A DNA stretch of 64,000 nt, from positions 91,691,696 to 91,755,695 of the forward strand of contig OX328124.1 in assembly GCA_946811695.1 (NCBI GenBank), in the 5' to 3' direction. The DNA is from Gonocerus acuteangulatus. Taxonomy: Eukaryota; Arthropoda; Insecta; Hemiptera; Coreidae. Each line of letters starts with the position of its first letter. The first letter of the stretch is position 1. This document shows, one piece after another, positions 22,771 through 33,864 of the stretch. The notes under the pieces are model-generated. The model searched no databases and was not told the origin of the DNA. It worked only from the letters and a program-made list of their open reading frames with translations. Position numbers and translations under genes: made by a program.

Positions 22771-25700
22771 GTTCAGATATGAGTATTACATCTTCGAAAA
22801 CATAAAAACTAAACATTTAGGTCATCTAATGAAATTTAGAAACAAGTAATTAATTTCTATTCAAGGATTTCCGAAGTACTGACCACGACGCGCCAATTTA
22901 TTATCAACAACAAATGAAATTAATTGTTTTTTTTTTACTATAAAAAGATAAAATTGTTATGAAAATAATTTTACAATGTTATAAAAAAAAAAATAACGAC
23001 ACAATATCTCAATTATTTTGTAAAAGACGACCTGGAATTCCTTGGAAGTTGTTTAATTCTGGCAAGGATATTTGTCATCTGAACTTTGGATAATCAGTTA
23101 AAGAAGAAAGTTTCCCCTTCTCGAGGGGCTTACTGTCCGAAACTTGGCTGGGACTAAGTTCTCTGCAACTTCCAGCAAAATAGCATTAACCTAATTCTAA
23201 TATGAGAAACAGAAGCTTCTTCCAGGAATCTTAAAGAATTGTCTAATTTGCCAATTTAATGACAAGTAGCTTAATGAGGGTCCGATGTTAGCAGGTAGTT
23301 AAGGAAATTTTCATTAATTGTTTATTTAGATAAGATAGTGTTGTGTTAAATTTTCAGACAGTTTGTATATGTTTAAATTTATTAATTAAAATTTGGAACG
23401 TTTTATCGTTGCTGATAATTTATATGTTCTTAAAAGTAAGAAGAATACAGTCTTCTTGCAATGGAAATTGCGCGCTGAAGTCAAAACTACATATATATTT
23501 TTTTAATTATGCTATTATACAGCATCCAACCATTATAGGTCATTGGTAGTGCGAAAAAAAAAGCTTACAGCGTTCACCTTCAAGTACCTTCTGCAGGCAG
23601 AACGAGGTCTGGACTGGCATGATTATTCATGGCTACTGGAGATCAGCTATTTTATTATTTTATGAGCTCCTGAGGAGGCGTCAAAACGACAAGAAAAATG
23701 TAGTGGAAAACAAGGAAATAGGGAAGGAAATTGCTTGGTCCATAAAATTTGACCTTCTGCCAAATTGAAAATACGGACGATCCAAATTTTCAGAAGGTAA
23801 TTGTGTTTCCTAATCATAGCCTTAATTATACAATTTCTACTCTTTTGTGTTCTTTTTAAGACTGATTATAAGAATGGAATGGTCTTCAATTGTGACAAAT
23901 TAACGACGCATACATTGCTTTCGTTTGGAGTGCAATTTGTTGCATAGTATGCCCGATCAAAGAGAGTGATTCAATGCCTTGGTAATTGTATAAATGTTAT
24001 TTCAGTCCAGCTACAATGAAAGCTTACATTCTATAGATAAATGTCTTTTGCAATTAACCTAACAAGATTACCTTTATTGCATTACGTAAAATCATAATGA
24101 TTATTTATGTATTTATTCTACAACACATATCCAGAATTTACACACAATTAATTATTGTTGTCTTCAAACATTTTTATCAAATCGAATTGCACAATCTAAT
24201 AAATTCAGATTACTCAAAACCTACTTAGAATGACTTTCATTTTAACTAGTTTAAGATTCATTAATGCAAGTTTAGTTATATATATATCATGTATGAGTCA
24301 CTAAATCAGAGAAAAAATGGTTTTCCTTGTGGCTCATTAAGCGTTCTTAAGCTTCCCTCGTTAGATGAACAGAGTTATAACTTCTTGTTAGAAATAATTG
24401 TGACAATGACGAAGAAACCAATTAGATTGGATAATCCTACAACAGGTGGTGTCTGCAGGTGACGAGCAACAGCCAACCAGAACCACCAAAGTCGGGTATT
24501 TCTTTCAAGGCTAAGAATACAATTTCAAGGTCAGTATCAATACAGAAAATCTGAAGAGTAGGAACTGCAATATCTTAACGTGATTCTATATAATAGTTGT
24601 CTCTGGGTCTTCATTTTTTCCAATAACCGGTTAATTTCCTTAGTGCAATGTTAACCTGTAGAAACCGAGATGGAATCCCGGCTAAATACGGAAACCGCCG
24701 AAAGAATGAGGAAAATATCGGACAATATAATATTTATATCTTATATCAGGATTTTTTAAGCCTACAATGATAAGAAACAAACATTTACGAAACTAAAAGC
24801 ACCGTTTTCTCCAAAGGAGGTAGTATTCACGACGACAGGGCAGACTAGAGGGATAGTTTGTTTGTTTAAAATATTTAGGACTAAAAACCACATGGCCGTC
24901 GGGGCTCTACCATGTAAGTATGTCACAGGAATATACATCCCATGCCCTCGGGATATGGTGTGCTCTCCTTGATTAGCATTCATGTCAGGATTTTCTATTT
25001 ATTTTTTATATTTTTATTTATCTATTTTCCTCATCCTTTTTTTAATTTCATTTATTTCTTCATTTATTTATTCTTTATTAATTTTTCCTATCCTTTTTTT
25101 TTCTTTCTTAACACAACACCAAAAAGGTAACAAACATTATCAACGATCATCCCTTCATCCCTACTTAAAAATTAAAGAAAAAAAAATAGATACATAACAC
25201 AAGATAAAAAAAAAATAAAAGAATATGTGGATAAAAACTATAAGTTAACAATATATACAACGAAAAGGAAACAAAAATATCATAGACAATAACAAGTTCT
25301 ACGGAACAATTACTGGCATAAAAATAAACAAATGTTAAAGGATTAATAAAAAATAAAATTAAATAAATAATAAATAAAAAAAAATAGTGTTTTCAATAAA
25401 TAGGGTGACAGTGTTGTCGGCGCTAATGGCACAGACATAAAAAATATAGCCCAATTTTTAGTTGCTTGTACCCAGTGAAGGCTGATTTAGCTTAGGGAGG
25501 GTCTAGGACCCCGACTCCGTCTCTAAAGATAAAATATGGCAGTGCGCACCCGAGTTCAGAACTGAGGACATCCAGAACTTTACCGATCTACCACTGAGTC
25601 AAACTTATACAAATGAGCATTCCTTAAAATATATAATTATTATGGTACTAATAGCTCACCTTCATTAAGCTACTGCATTACGAACTACCTAAAGCGACTG

Positions 25701-26734
25701 TATTAATTCAAAATTTGTCCTCTACGTTTATTCGACTCGAAAATTAGTTTCTAAAATAGAAGTTGTTGAGTAAACGAAATCGGTAAACAACATCTTCCAT
25801 TTTGTCCACCCTTTATTGAAAAGCACCCCACACTGGATGCGAGATCCGTTCCCAATTGCTTTCCTTCTTTTTGAGGTTAATCCCAAACTACTGGAGGGAA
25901 AGCCTAAACCCTAAAATCCACAGGAGAGTTTAGGATTTAAGGACTTAGCCACACTGCCAGGTATTTACTCTACCCCATTTCCTGGGGTTTACTGGCAACC
26001 CCATCGGAAAGGAGTCGAGTATATTTCTGGGCTGCCTCGTCCCCCTTCAAATATTTATACATCGTCTTTTCTTCTTAATAAAATATCTTCCCAGCGCTGT
26101 GTAATGCTCGTAAATATTTCCTGTTAATTGCTTGCTTATGTCCGACCCCAGCAATAATATAAGCTTCACCAAAGATTCATTAAGAGCAAGTTCAATAATT
26201 CCTATGAAAACTTCATTAGATAAAGGATTACCAACATATTCCCTAGGTTATATTCGGGATCTATTCTGTTCCAGCAAAATCCTCTTATTAGCTTAAACCA
26301 AGCTTCTCTTGCAAAATATATATTAATATTAATCGGCAGAATAAACTCATATAGAGCAATACCTACTAAGTTTACTAGACTCGAGGGAGCATTAATACTT
26401 AACCATTCATTATGCAACCATGCTACCTTTAATCCCAGCTGATATCTATGCTCTAAAAACAGCTACACTTACGGATAAGCGTTTTATAAAGAACACTCTC
26501 TTCAATCTTAGAAAGATATGCACAAAACAGCATTTTACCGGTCTCATTATAGTGCCTCCGACCTAAAACACCCTCTTCCCCAAATCCTCCATATCAGGTC
26601 AAATTTTAATTATTTATATGCCATTTAGTTTTGTTTTGTGACAACGTCTAACAGAAATTCCAATATAATATTCAAAATAGACATTTTCGTAAGAAGATAA
26701 AACCGCTAAAGTGCAGGTAGGTATTTATTTATTA
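22771..26734. other. Anonymous AT-rich DNA, 4 kb
   Basis: No gene recognised. 25470-25610 has a faint tRNA-SINE look on the minus strand, and 25860-26040 is a GC-richer repeat-like segment. A phrase CTCCTGAGGAGGCGTCAAAA near 23667 weakly resembles the CTGA-GA repeats described elsewhere. ORFs at 24762-24983 and 26202-26417 (minus) lack motifs. Confidence 0.35.
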
Positions 26735-27030
26735 CTACCTGTGCCCGCGACTTCGTCCACGTGGAATGGTGAATTTGGGCGGATTTTTTTTTTTTTTAAT
26801 ACATCTTTTGGTTTACTTTGGATTATAAACACCATCGGTTGGGTATTAAAAAAATATATAATTTACAGTAATGCTTCTCTATACACGATATTATACGTAT
26901 AGCCATTGAGAATCAAAGCGTACAGGCTGCTAGGAGAGCCACATAAAGCTGACCGTGCGAAAAACAGTTAATACTTAGATCCACACCCACAACTTTTAGC
27001 TTTTTATTCATTCCATTGGCATAGCTCATT
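26735..27030 (-). pseudogene. Decayed autonomous Helitron: helicase C-terminus and 3' end
   Basis: On the minus strand about 27030-26930 reads SYANGMNKKLKVVGVDLSIN then CFSHGQLYVAL. After a frameshift it reads ILNGYTYNIVYREALL and stops at 26863. Helitron Rep-helicase proteins are known to end with (L)KVVGVDL, CFSHGQLYVALSRV and NIVYKEVL, so the order fits exactly. Downstream, near 26770-26735, comes a hairpin-like CCACGTGGACGAAGTCGCGG, then GCACAGGTAG and T, a mutated form of the canonical CTAG-T terminus. The helicase core and Rep domain are not recognised upstream (27030-27300). It is inactive. Confidence 0.8.
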
Positions 27031-27401
27031 TATTAATGAACTGATTGGCTTGGAGAAAATACTAAATGTTAAGTAAAGCTTACCTTAATATATTAGTTAG
27101 AGCCTCATCTAAATACAGCAGAGACAAACATACGAAAATTCTAACAATCATTGTTTTGGGTATTGATAAAGGCCCCCAATAATATTTTTTCTCGTATATC
27201 TTCCGTATACAAACAGCGATCCGTTACATTTTTATTATTTGTATAGGATGTTATTTTAATAACCGAGCCGTTGTTTATAATAGTATAAAAAAACAATACA
27301 TTTTATTATATTTATTTTAGTCGCTGCCTCCTGAGGAATGTGCACGCTTTACGAAGTTTGTGCGAAACGGGCTTATCATATTCACAACTATAATCTCCAA
27401 A
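27031..27401. other. Probable further Helitron decay and a CTGAGGAA hairpin
   Basis: 27329-27366 on the plus strand has CCTGAGGAATGTGCACGC, a stem answered by TTTGTGC, then GAAACGGG, the same layout as the CTGAAGAA repeats. The rest is unrecognised. Confidence 0.35.
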
Positions 27402-27720
27402 GATGTCAGGGAATATTTGGGATTCAGATAAGAAAAACAATAAGATTTCCGTAAAAATGTATATTTAGAACGACGAGGTATGGACTTTAGCATCCTCCTT
27501 CTGCGATGAATGCCAAGAATCAGGAAGATAGCAGTTATTGCCAAAACCTAGCTATGTCTTCCTCCATTCCTCAGGCATTCATTGCTGAAGAAGGCTGCTT
27601 AAGTGCATGTCGAAACGTTCTAAATATAGATTTTTAGGGAAATCTGGTTGTTATTGTTGGCCGAATCCCAAGTATTCCCTGGTTACTTATCGCCTCGACG
27701 GCTAACTATCTACACTTCAT
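27402..27720. repeat. Inverted pair of family A CTGAAGAA repeats
   Basis: The right unit (plus, 27585-27720) reads CTGAAGAAGGCTGCTTAAG, ATGTCGAAACGTTC, TAAATATAGATTTTTAGGG, GGCCGAATCCCAAGTATTCC and GACGGCTAACTATC. The left unit (minus, 27513-27402) carries TTCTAAATATACATTTTTAC and GAATCCCAAATATTCCCTG. The inner flanks (GGCATTCATTGC and GCGATGAATGCC) also pair, so the units face each other across about 55 bases. Confidence 0.75.
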
Positions 27721-28576
27721 TATAATCTGCTAAGGTGGATCTAAGTGTTATTCCATGGGCTCTATACCCTGGAATCCAATACACCATTTCATCAAGACTT
27801 TCACTCAGGAGATGATAGAGAGGATCTGGAGAAAGGAGGGATGCAAAGAGAGAGAGGATCAATAGAGCGTGCATGCTGTGGATGGCTGGTTGTCCTGGAA
27901 ACCTTCCCGCGTCTCCCTAGCATTCCACGGCTCTCGTCCTTCTTCGAGGCAGCTAAGAAAACAGCACATAGATCAGTGCTAAGTGGGCTACGAAAAAATA
28001 GAAAGAAATATTGATGCTATAAGAAACTCCTTAACGATAAAGTTTTTTTGCAAAAACTACTAGAAGAAGCCTATTGTTCTAAAAGTCTTAACTGAAAGAA
28101 CTCTATAAATCGCAATAAAGCTACTGGTTAAACATTTTTTTTATGAAAATTATGAACATCCTGTACAATTAAAATTGTTTAATGGTCCGCTAATTTGGTT
28201 AATCAAAGCAAAATTTCTGAGGAACACGCTTAAACAACCCGATACCAATTACAGGCTTGGCTTTTAAACAGTTTTTAAATACTTGGCTCAATAATCCTAA
28301 AAACCAATTCTGGTAAATACGTACTCTAACTAATTAGTTTCGAATGGTGTATAGCTACTTTCGTTGATCAAGAACTAACCCCCCCCCCTCCCAGGTTCAT
28401 ATTTAAATTTAAGATTGGAGTGTGGTAAACATTGATTATTTTCACAACAAATCTTTCATTTTTTTGGGCACGATGTATAAAGAGTTTAAAAAAGCAAAAA
28501 GTAAGGCTAGTAATGGCAAATTAATAAAGTGTTTCCTTCTAAATACCTTAATAGTGCAATCAGAATGGCATCATTC
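27721..28576. other. Anonymous DNA
   Basis: An 89-codon plus ORF (27745-28014) and a 62-codon ORF that runs into the satellite (28422-28610) have no recognised motif. A C-run lies near 28380-28390. Confidence 0.35.
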
Positions 28577-29072
28577 CTTTGAAAAATGCAAAAAACATCT
28601 AAATAAATAACCTTTTAAAAATTTTATTGTAACATAAGCTTTGAAAAATGCAAAAAACATCTAAATAAATAACCTTTTAATAATTTTATTGTAACATAAG
28701 CTTTGAAAAATGCAAAAAACATCTAAATAAATAACTTTTTAATAATTTTATTGTAACATAAGCTTTGAAAAATGCAAAAAACATCTAAATAAATAACCTT
28801 TTAAAATTTTTATTGTAACATAAGCTTTGAAAAATGCACAAAACATCTAAATAAATAACCTTTTAAAAATTTTATTGTAACATAAGCTTTGAAAAATGCA
28901 AAAAACATCTAAATAAATAACCTTTTAAAATTTTTATTGTAACATAAGCTTTGAAAAATGCACAAAACATCTAAATAAATAACCTTTTAAAAATTTTATT
29001 GTAACATAAGCTTTGAAAAATGCAAAAAACATCTAAATAAATAACCTTTTAATAATTTTATTGTAACATAAG
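28577..29072. repeat. 62-bp satellite, eight units
   Basis: Units begin CTTTGAAAAATGCA at 28577, 28639, 28701, 28763, 28825, 28887, 28949 and 29011. They contain ATCTAAATAAATAACC and ATTGTAACATAAG. Units 4-5 and 6-7 carry the same alternating variants (GCAAAAAAC then GCACAAAAC), so a 124-bp dimer has been duplicated. Confidence 0.96.
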
Positions 29073-29483
29073 CTTTCAAAATCTTCTCTATGTAACTTGT
29101 ATTCATATTTTGAGGATTTGCTGCCCAAATTACTCAATTATAAGAAAAGTATTGTTTATGGTCATCAATATACTGATATCACTTTATTTAGACGTATTTA
29201 AAATAAAGATTTTTTGTCAAGGAAAATTAATTAATTTATTTATCTATTTTATTAATTATGAGTCCCGTGACTGTAACGATAAACTCATATGGATAGCAGA
29301 ATCAAAGTCCGTTAATGTCGCAGTCAGATTGTAATAAAACAAAAAATATAAATAAAATAAATAAATAAAATAAGACAAGAGGAAATTATAAGGCAACAAA
29401 ATTATTCATATAAAATAAAAACTAATGAAAAAAAAAAAGGACAAAAATCATTTCGATTGAAGAAGACATATAGTTATATCTTC
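29073..29483. other. Anonymous AT-rich DNA
   Basis: Nothing recognised. Confidence 0.4.
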
Positions 29484-29770
29484 GAATAAAAGAGCGTTGA
29501 TTTGAGATGTGTAAGAATTATGTCGATGTATGGACTACCCTTTGTCAGTAAATCATGTAAGTCGTAAGGAATCGTCAAGTTGCTGCGTTGTCTGCAGTCG
29601 GTCAGTATATGTTTGACAGTTAAGAGTTGTGTTACATTGTCGACAAAGGGGCCTTTCTGTTTTGTCTAGTAAGTACGAATGGGTGAGTAGGGTGTGTCCT
29701 ATCCGAAGCCTGGATAAAATTACTTCGTCACTATGAGAGAATTGTTCTTTTAGCCAGGATTTGGTCGTAT
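29484..29770 (-). pseudogene. C-terminal fragment of an RNase-H-type LINE protein
   Basis: The minus strand reads SWLKEQFSHSDEVIL, RLRIGHTLLTHSYLL, ERPLCRQCNTTL. After a 1-base deletion it reads LTVKHILTDCRQRSNL, IPYDLHDLL, SPYIDIILTHLKSTL and a stop. The intact C..C.....LTVKHIL.DC motif and RLRIGHT phrase are known from the ends of I/R1/LOA-type LINE proteins. It is the best of three tails of this family in the window. The reverse transcriptase part is missing, so it is a 5'-truncated dead copy. Confidence 0.75.
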
Positions 29771-30140
29771 TTTTAATTTCTCTTAATTATCAATTACTTT
29801 TAAACCAATTTTTCTCCCATTCGGACAGTGTGTTAGTTCGTAAGGTTTTAGTCAAGTCTGATGACGTCACATTGTTTATATCTGGTAATTAATTTATTCA
29901 CAAAAAAAATTCAAGTAGCTAATTTCCTGCGCAATGTACTGCTCGGAATATACAGCCGTCTTATTGATTATTCCGGCAAATTTCTAAATATATCGGAACG
30001 CTGGTAAAGTAAATACAACAATTTAACTCAAAATAATATGGTTCGCGGACATCGAAGAGAAATTATTGGATTACGTGCGGTATGTGACGGCAGTGTAAAT
30101 CGTTTCCTGAACTCACACGCTATTCAGCCATACCGCTTGC
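29771..30140. other. Anonymous AT-rich DNA
   Basis: Nothing recognised. Confidence 0.4.
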
Positions 30141-30484
30141 TGACCTAGGAATCTGTATTCCGTGGAAGTCAATAATACGCTAACAGCGTTCAGGAGAACT
30201 CCCACCATCTTCGGAATGTCTTTACCACAAGATCCATACCAAAAGGAAAGGATAGAATCAGCCAATAGAGTCAATGAAAACATATTCCTGCAATTATTTC
30301 AACCTTCAATCTTGACCTAGGAATCTGTATTCCACGGAAGTCAATAATACGCTAACAGCGTTCAGGAGAACTCCCACCATCTTAGGAATGTCTTTACCAC
30401 AAGATCCATACCAGAAGGAAAGGATAGAATCAGCCAATAGAGTCAATGAAAACATATTCCTGCAATTATTTCAACCTTTAATCT
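30141..30484. repeat. 172-bp tandem duplication
   Basis: Two units (30141-30312, 30313-30484) begin TGACCTAGGAATCTGTATTC and differ at only a few bases. TGACC begins a third, lost unit at 30485. No coding frame runs through. Confidence 0.95.
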
Positions 30485-30609
30485 TGACCAGAAAAATTAA
30501 AAAATGTTTATTTTTTTAATTTTGACTGAAAAACGATAAAAATCCAGATACACTGTTATATTTTAAGAAACGTCTCTATTTTGTTTTAGTTACATTTAAA
30601 TGAGTGGCA

Positions 30610-31060
30610 TGGTCACCAAAACCAGTAGAATTAAAAATAGTCACTTCCTTCGCCAAATATTTTTATCATGAGCGCTAAGCGCTTTCAACTCCAGCCACCT
30701 TCATATGAGCTGTGATATTATGCCAATTGTCAACACCCCCAGAAACTTGAAGAGCAATGTTTTCATAGTACGGGATTACTGGCTATAAAGAGAGAAGTTC
30801 AGTAGAGATTAGAATAGCCACTTCACTAAAACAAACGTATATTAAGAGCGCAAAACGTTTTCAGGAGTTCTAGGCAACATCAACACAGCTGTGATACTAT
30901 ACCCCTTTCCTACAGCAGTAGACGCTTGGCGAGCCAAATTTTTAAAGTATGGAGACCAGTAGAACTGTAAATAGACCCATCCTTAAAAAATTAAAAAAAC
31001 CAAAACAATTATATTACGAGCGCCAAACGCTTTCACACAGTTACTAATTTTGTGTGATAT
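30610..31060. repeat. Degenerate tandem repeat, about 170-190-bp period
   Basis: Three diverged units share CAGTAGAATTAAAAATAG-like, ATGAGCGCTAAGCGCTTTCA-like and GCTGTGATATTAT-like phrases, near 30630, 30668 and 30711 and again about 170-190 bases on, twice. It is an old satellite ending just before the candidate exon at 31120. Confidence 0.65.
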
Positions 31061-31119
31061 TTTCGCAGTAAATTTTACATGGGAAATATTTATTAAAAAA
31101 AAAAAAAGAATTAACTTAC

Positions 31120-31195
31120 CACTATCATTTCTGATGGTTCGAGAACAAAGCATTCGTTCGGCCTCCTTGCACTTCCACCAGTCCTTTTTCCGAAA
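31120..31195 (-). CDS. Candidate internal exon, 76 bp, gene unknown
   Basis: On the minus strand the segment follows TTTTTCTTATTTCAG (an acceptor with a pyrimidine tract) and is followed by GTAAGTTAATTC (a strong donor). It is GC-richer than its surroundings. All three reading frames are open through it, so the frame cannot be fixed: one gives FRKKDWWKCKEAERMLCSR..., another ...RPNECFVLEPSEMIV. I do not recognise the protein. The 35729-35831 candidate lies upstream on the same strand, but the simple joining phase gives an early stop, so a direct join is not supported. Confidence 0.4.
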
Positions 31196-32986
31196 CTGAA
31201 ATAAGAAAAACATATTTGAAATAATCATTTAGTGTACACAACAAATAAAAAAAAAAAAGATTAAAACTCATAAAACGAACATATTGAAATAAAATTCAGT
31301 AATATCCAACTTATAAAATGTTTTTCTTCATGGCAAATACATAATTTGAAATTGTATGACCTATAGATCGATAGAAATACTTATATCTATACACTTTCAA
31401 GCGTAAAATACTTGTTTTTTCTAAACCTAAGGATTATGAAACGTCAACATTTCCCGTCAGTACTTCCGGAATGCGTAACTGGGTCGACATTTGGTTTGTC
31501 CCTCTCAATAGGTAGGGAAGTAAAAATAAAAAGTATATAAAACCATGTAATAAAAGTATAAAACCATGAAGTAAAATGGAAAATATATTACTTCCAAAAC
31601 AACATGTGGTCAGGGGGGTCAAGCCAGCGTACGTGAACAACTGGACCGAACAGCTGACCGTTATGGGGTAATATTATGATGTATACTGTACCGCTCTGAA
31701 ACACAGTAACGGGTCCGTGGTACAGTTTAATACTACTACAATCATTAGCATCCATGTTCTTATTTATGATTTTATTGCATTATTTTTCTTGGTTGTTCAC
31801 ACATTTTTTTTCCCTAAAAGTTTAATTTTTATGAGTGAATGTGTTGTATGATCTTACCTTGAAACATAATTGAGTTTTATAATAGTAGGCTGCCACATCA
31901 TGACAAATGTAAGAACGCTTGTTGTTGCTTTTAAAATCATAGCCCTTCTAAACATTTCATGGAAACGTTTAATGATAAACATATCATTTTCGACTTACTT
32001 ATTCGCTAAATAGGCAAGGAAAGAATTTAATCCCCGCTAAAACCCATGTGGATGGTCATAAGAGGAAAAGGATGATCTCAGATTCGCCAAATTTCCTTTT
32101 GACGACGAAAACCATTTTTAAATAAAGGTAGACCTCCAACTAAGTGTTATGTTTTAGCAAACCATTGCAAATGGATAGCGTACAAATTATAAATACTTTT
32201 TTCTATCAATCATTTTAAGGATAAGACATCTACCAGACGGAGCCGCAAAATGCTTTACAGGAAGGGCCACAACTGGCAGCAACCTGCACACTGTCCAATG
32301 GCCACTTTGATGGTGATCAATAATGAATGGAAACCACTGAAATTTATGGATATAAAATGTTAAAAAAAAAGAAAATCATCACTACAACTGAAAGTCTTTA
32401 AGGACTCTCTTTCCAGTTGAAATAAATCTTCCCTAGCATGGTATACAGTTGTTCCTTTGCTTGGTACAGATTGGAAACGTGAACTCTCCCAATTGAACCT
32501 TCTCTATCTTTACCCAGGTTTTCATGTATTTAGTTTTTTCCCCTACTGATTAATAAAGACTACACAATTTGTATTACTCTAAAAAACGAAACCGGCGACG
32601 AGGAAGTATGTTTTTCATCACTATTGCCGGAAGAGGATACAATTAAAAGAACCCATGTGACGCTTGACGAAGTGAAAACAATCTCATTAAAAAGTTTTCA
32701 CTTACAAGCCCGAAGTTATGGATCTAGGAGCGGGAAAAGTTTCCACAGGCCAGGCTAATGAATGAGATAGGGCGACATCTGGAGACTGAACCCGGCACTA
32801 ATTTATTAGGCTTCAAATCAGCTAACCTTCCTACCAGGCCTTCATTTAAAGGGGTTTGCCTTAGAGATAAGCTAAAACTATAGAATGTTCAATCGAAAAA
32901 TATTTTACTAGAATATAATATTCCACTTGTTTTTTAAACCATCAATCTTCGATAATTTATTTTATTTTTTATTTTAATTATTATAA

Positions 32987-32988
<2 letters not shown>
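31196..32988. other. Anonymous AT-rich DNA with a SINE-like remnant
   Basis: The minus strand of 32770-32865 has GGTTAGCTGATTTGAAGCC and GCCGGGTTCAGTCTCC, similar to tRNA A and B boxes, probably a degraded SINE. No gene is recognised elsewhere. Confidence 0.35.

Positions 32989-33030
<42 letters not shown>
32989..33030. repeat. A tract, 42 bases
   Basis: Uninterrupted A on the plus strand adjoining the SINE end. In SINE orientation it is a T tail. Confidence 0.95.
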
Positions 33031-33034
<4 letters not shown>

Positions 33035-33374
33035 GTCCCGTAACAGGCCACGAGGGCCCTGAGGGGCAGATACTATAGAGGTATCTGATTCATGACCATA
33101 CGGCACACTAGGGAGATAGTGTGGTCAGTACTATGCTCCGGCCGCCTGATTTTCCCCTTGGCTGCTTCGACTGCTAGAGTCATTAGCACCAACCAAGGTA
33201 CCCATTATTAAATTAATTAAAGGCTGGGTTGGCCTAGGGACGGTCAGGGAGGCCGAATTCAACCCATGAACTAAGACACTAGAAGAAAAAATCTTTAGTG
33301 CTTGCTCGGGACTTGAACTCAGGTCCTCCAACTTATTAGTCCAGTGCTCTACCACTGAGCTAACCTCGCCCCCA
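33031..33374 (-). mobile_element. tRNA-derived SINE (family B)
   Basis: The minus strand starts GGGGCGAGGTTAGCTCAGTG (A-box region TTAGCTCAGTGGTAGAGC) and continues to GGACCTGAGTTCAAGTCC (B box), a tRNA-like head. The 5' and 3' acceptor strands do not pair as in a working tRNA. The 3' part, from ACTATCTCCCTAGTG to CCTGTTACGGGACTG, matches the end of the SINE at 12561-12860. It ends in a T tract. A 74-codon ORF across it is not a gene. Confidence 0.85.
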
Positions 33375-33407
33375 TTATAAATAAAATAAATAAATATTAT
33401 ATATTTG

Positions 33408-33604
33408 TCATATATTCTGCCTCTACCCGTATAGGCAGTGCAGGTTGTCTATAATTCGTCATATATTCTGCCTCTACCCGTATAGGAAGTGCAGGTTGTC
33501 TATAATTCGTCATATATTCTGCCTCTACCCGTATAGGCAGTGCAGGTTGCCTATAATTCGTCATATATTCTGCTTTCCTTTAGAAAGGTTAGCAGAATAT
33601 ATGA
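33408..33604. repeat. 51-bp tandem repeat ending in a hairpin
   Basis: Three units start TCATATATTCTGCC at 33408, 33459 and 33510. A fourth start (33561-33574) runs into a palindrome whose right arm AGCAGAATATATGA (33591-33604) is the exact reverse complement of the unit start. Each unit also has an internal near-palindrome CCTCTACCCGTATAGG. Confidence 0.95.
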
Positions 33605-33853
33605 TCTAGAATCTTTCCCGCTTCTAGAATCTTCGATAAATATTGTATTCAATTCTCGTTATTAGAAGGTCATATTTGTTAGCAACTTGGCTTATCGTGC
33701 TGTAAAATCTAAAAATAATTACGATTTTGAAAAGAATATCATATTAGGAAAAGAAAGAAATATATTTAAAAGAACGATTAAAGACAATATCCACATCACA
33801 AGGAATAGAAAAAAAGGTAAATAAAAAAACTGAAATGCATCGTAAATAATTAT

Positions 33854-33864
33854 TTTATTAGACA
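33854..33864 (+). repeat. Target-site duplication, 5' copy
   Basis: TTTATTAGACA here is repeated exactly at 35502-35512, bounding the LINE. Confidence 0.85.

Noticed and set aside
28577..29072. CRISPR-like array
   Set aside because: Units are contiguous 62-bp tandem copies without unique spacers, and the surroundings are eukaryotic.
33300..33374. Working tRNA gene on the minus strand
   Set aside because: The A and B boxes are good, but the acceptor strands do not pair and the sequence continues into a SINE body.
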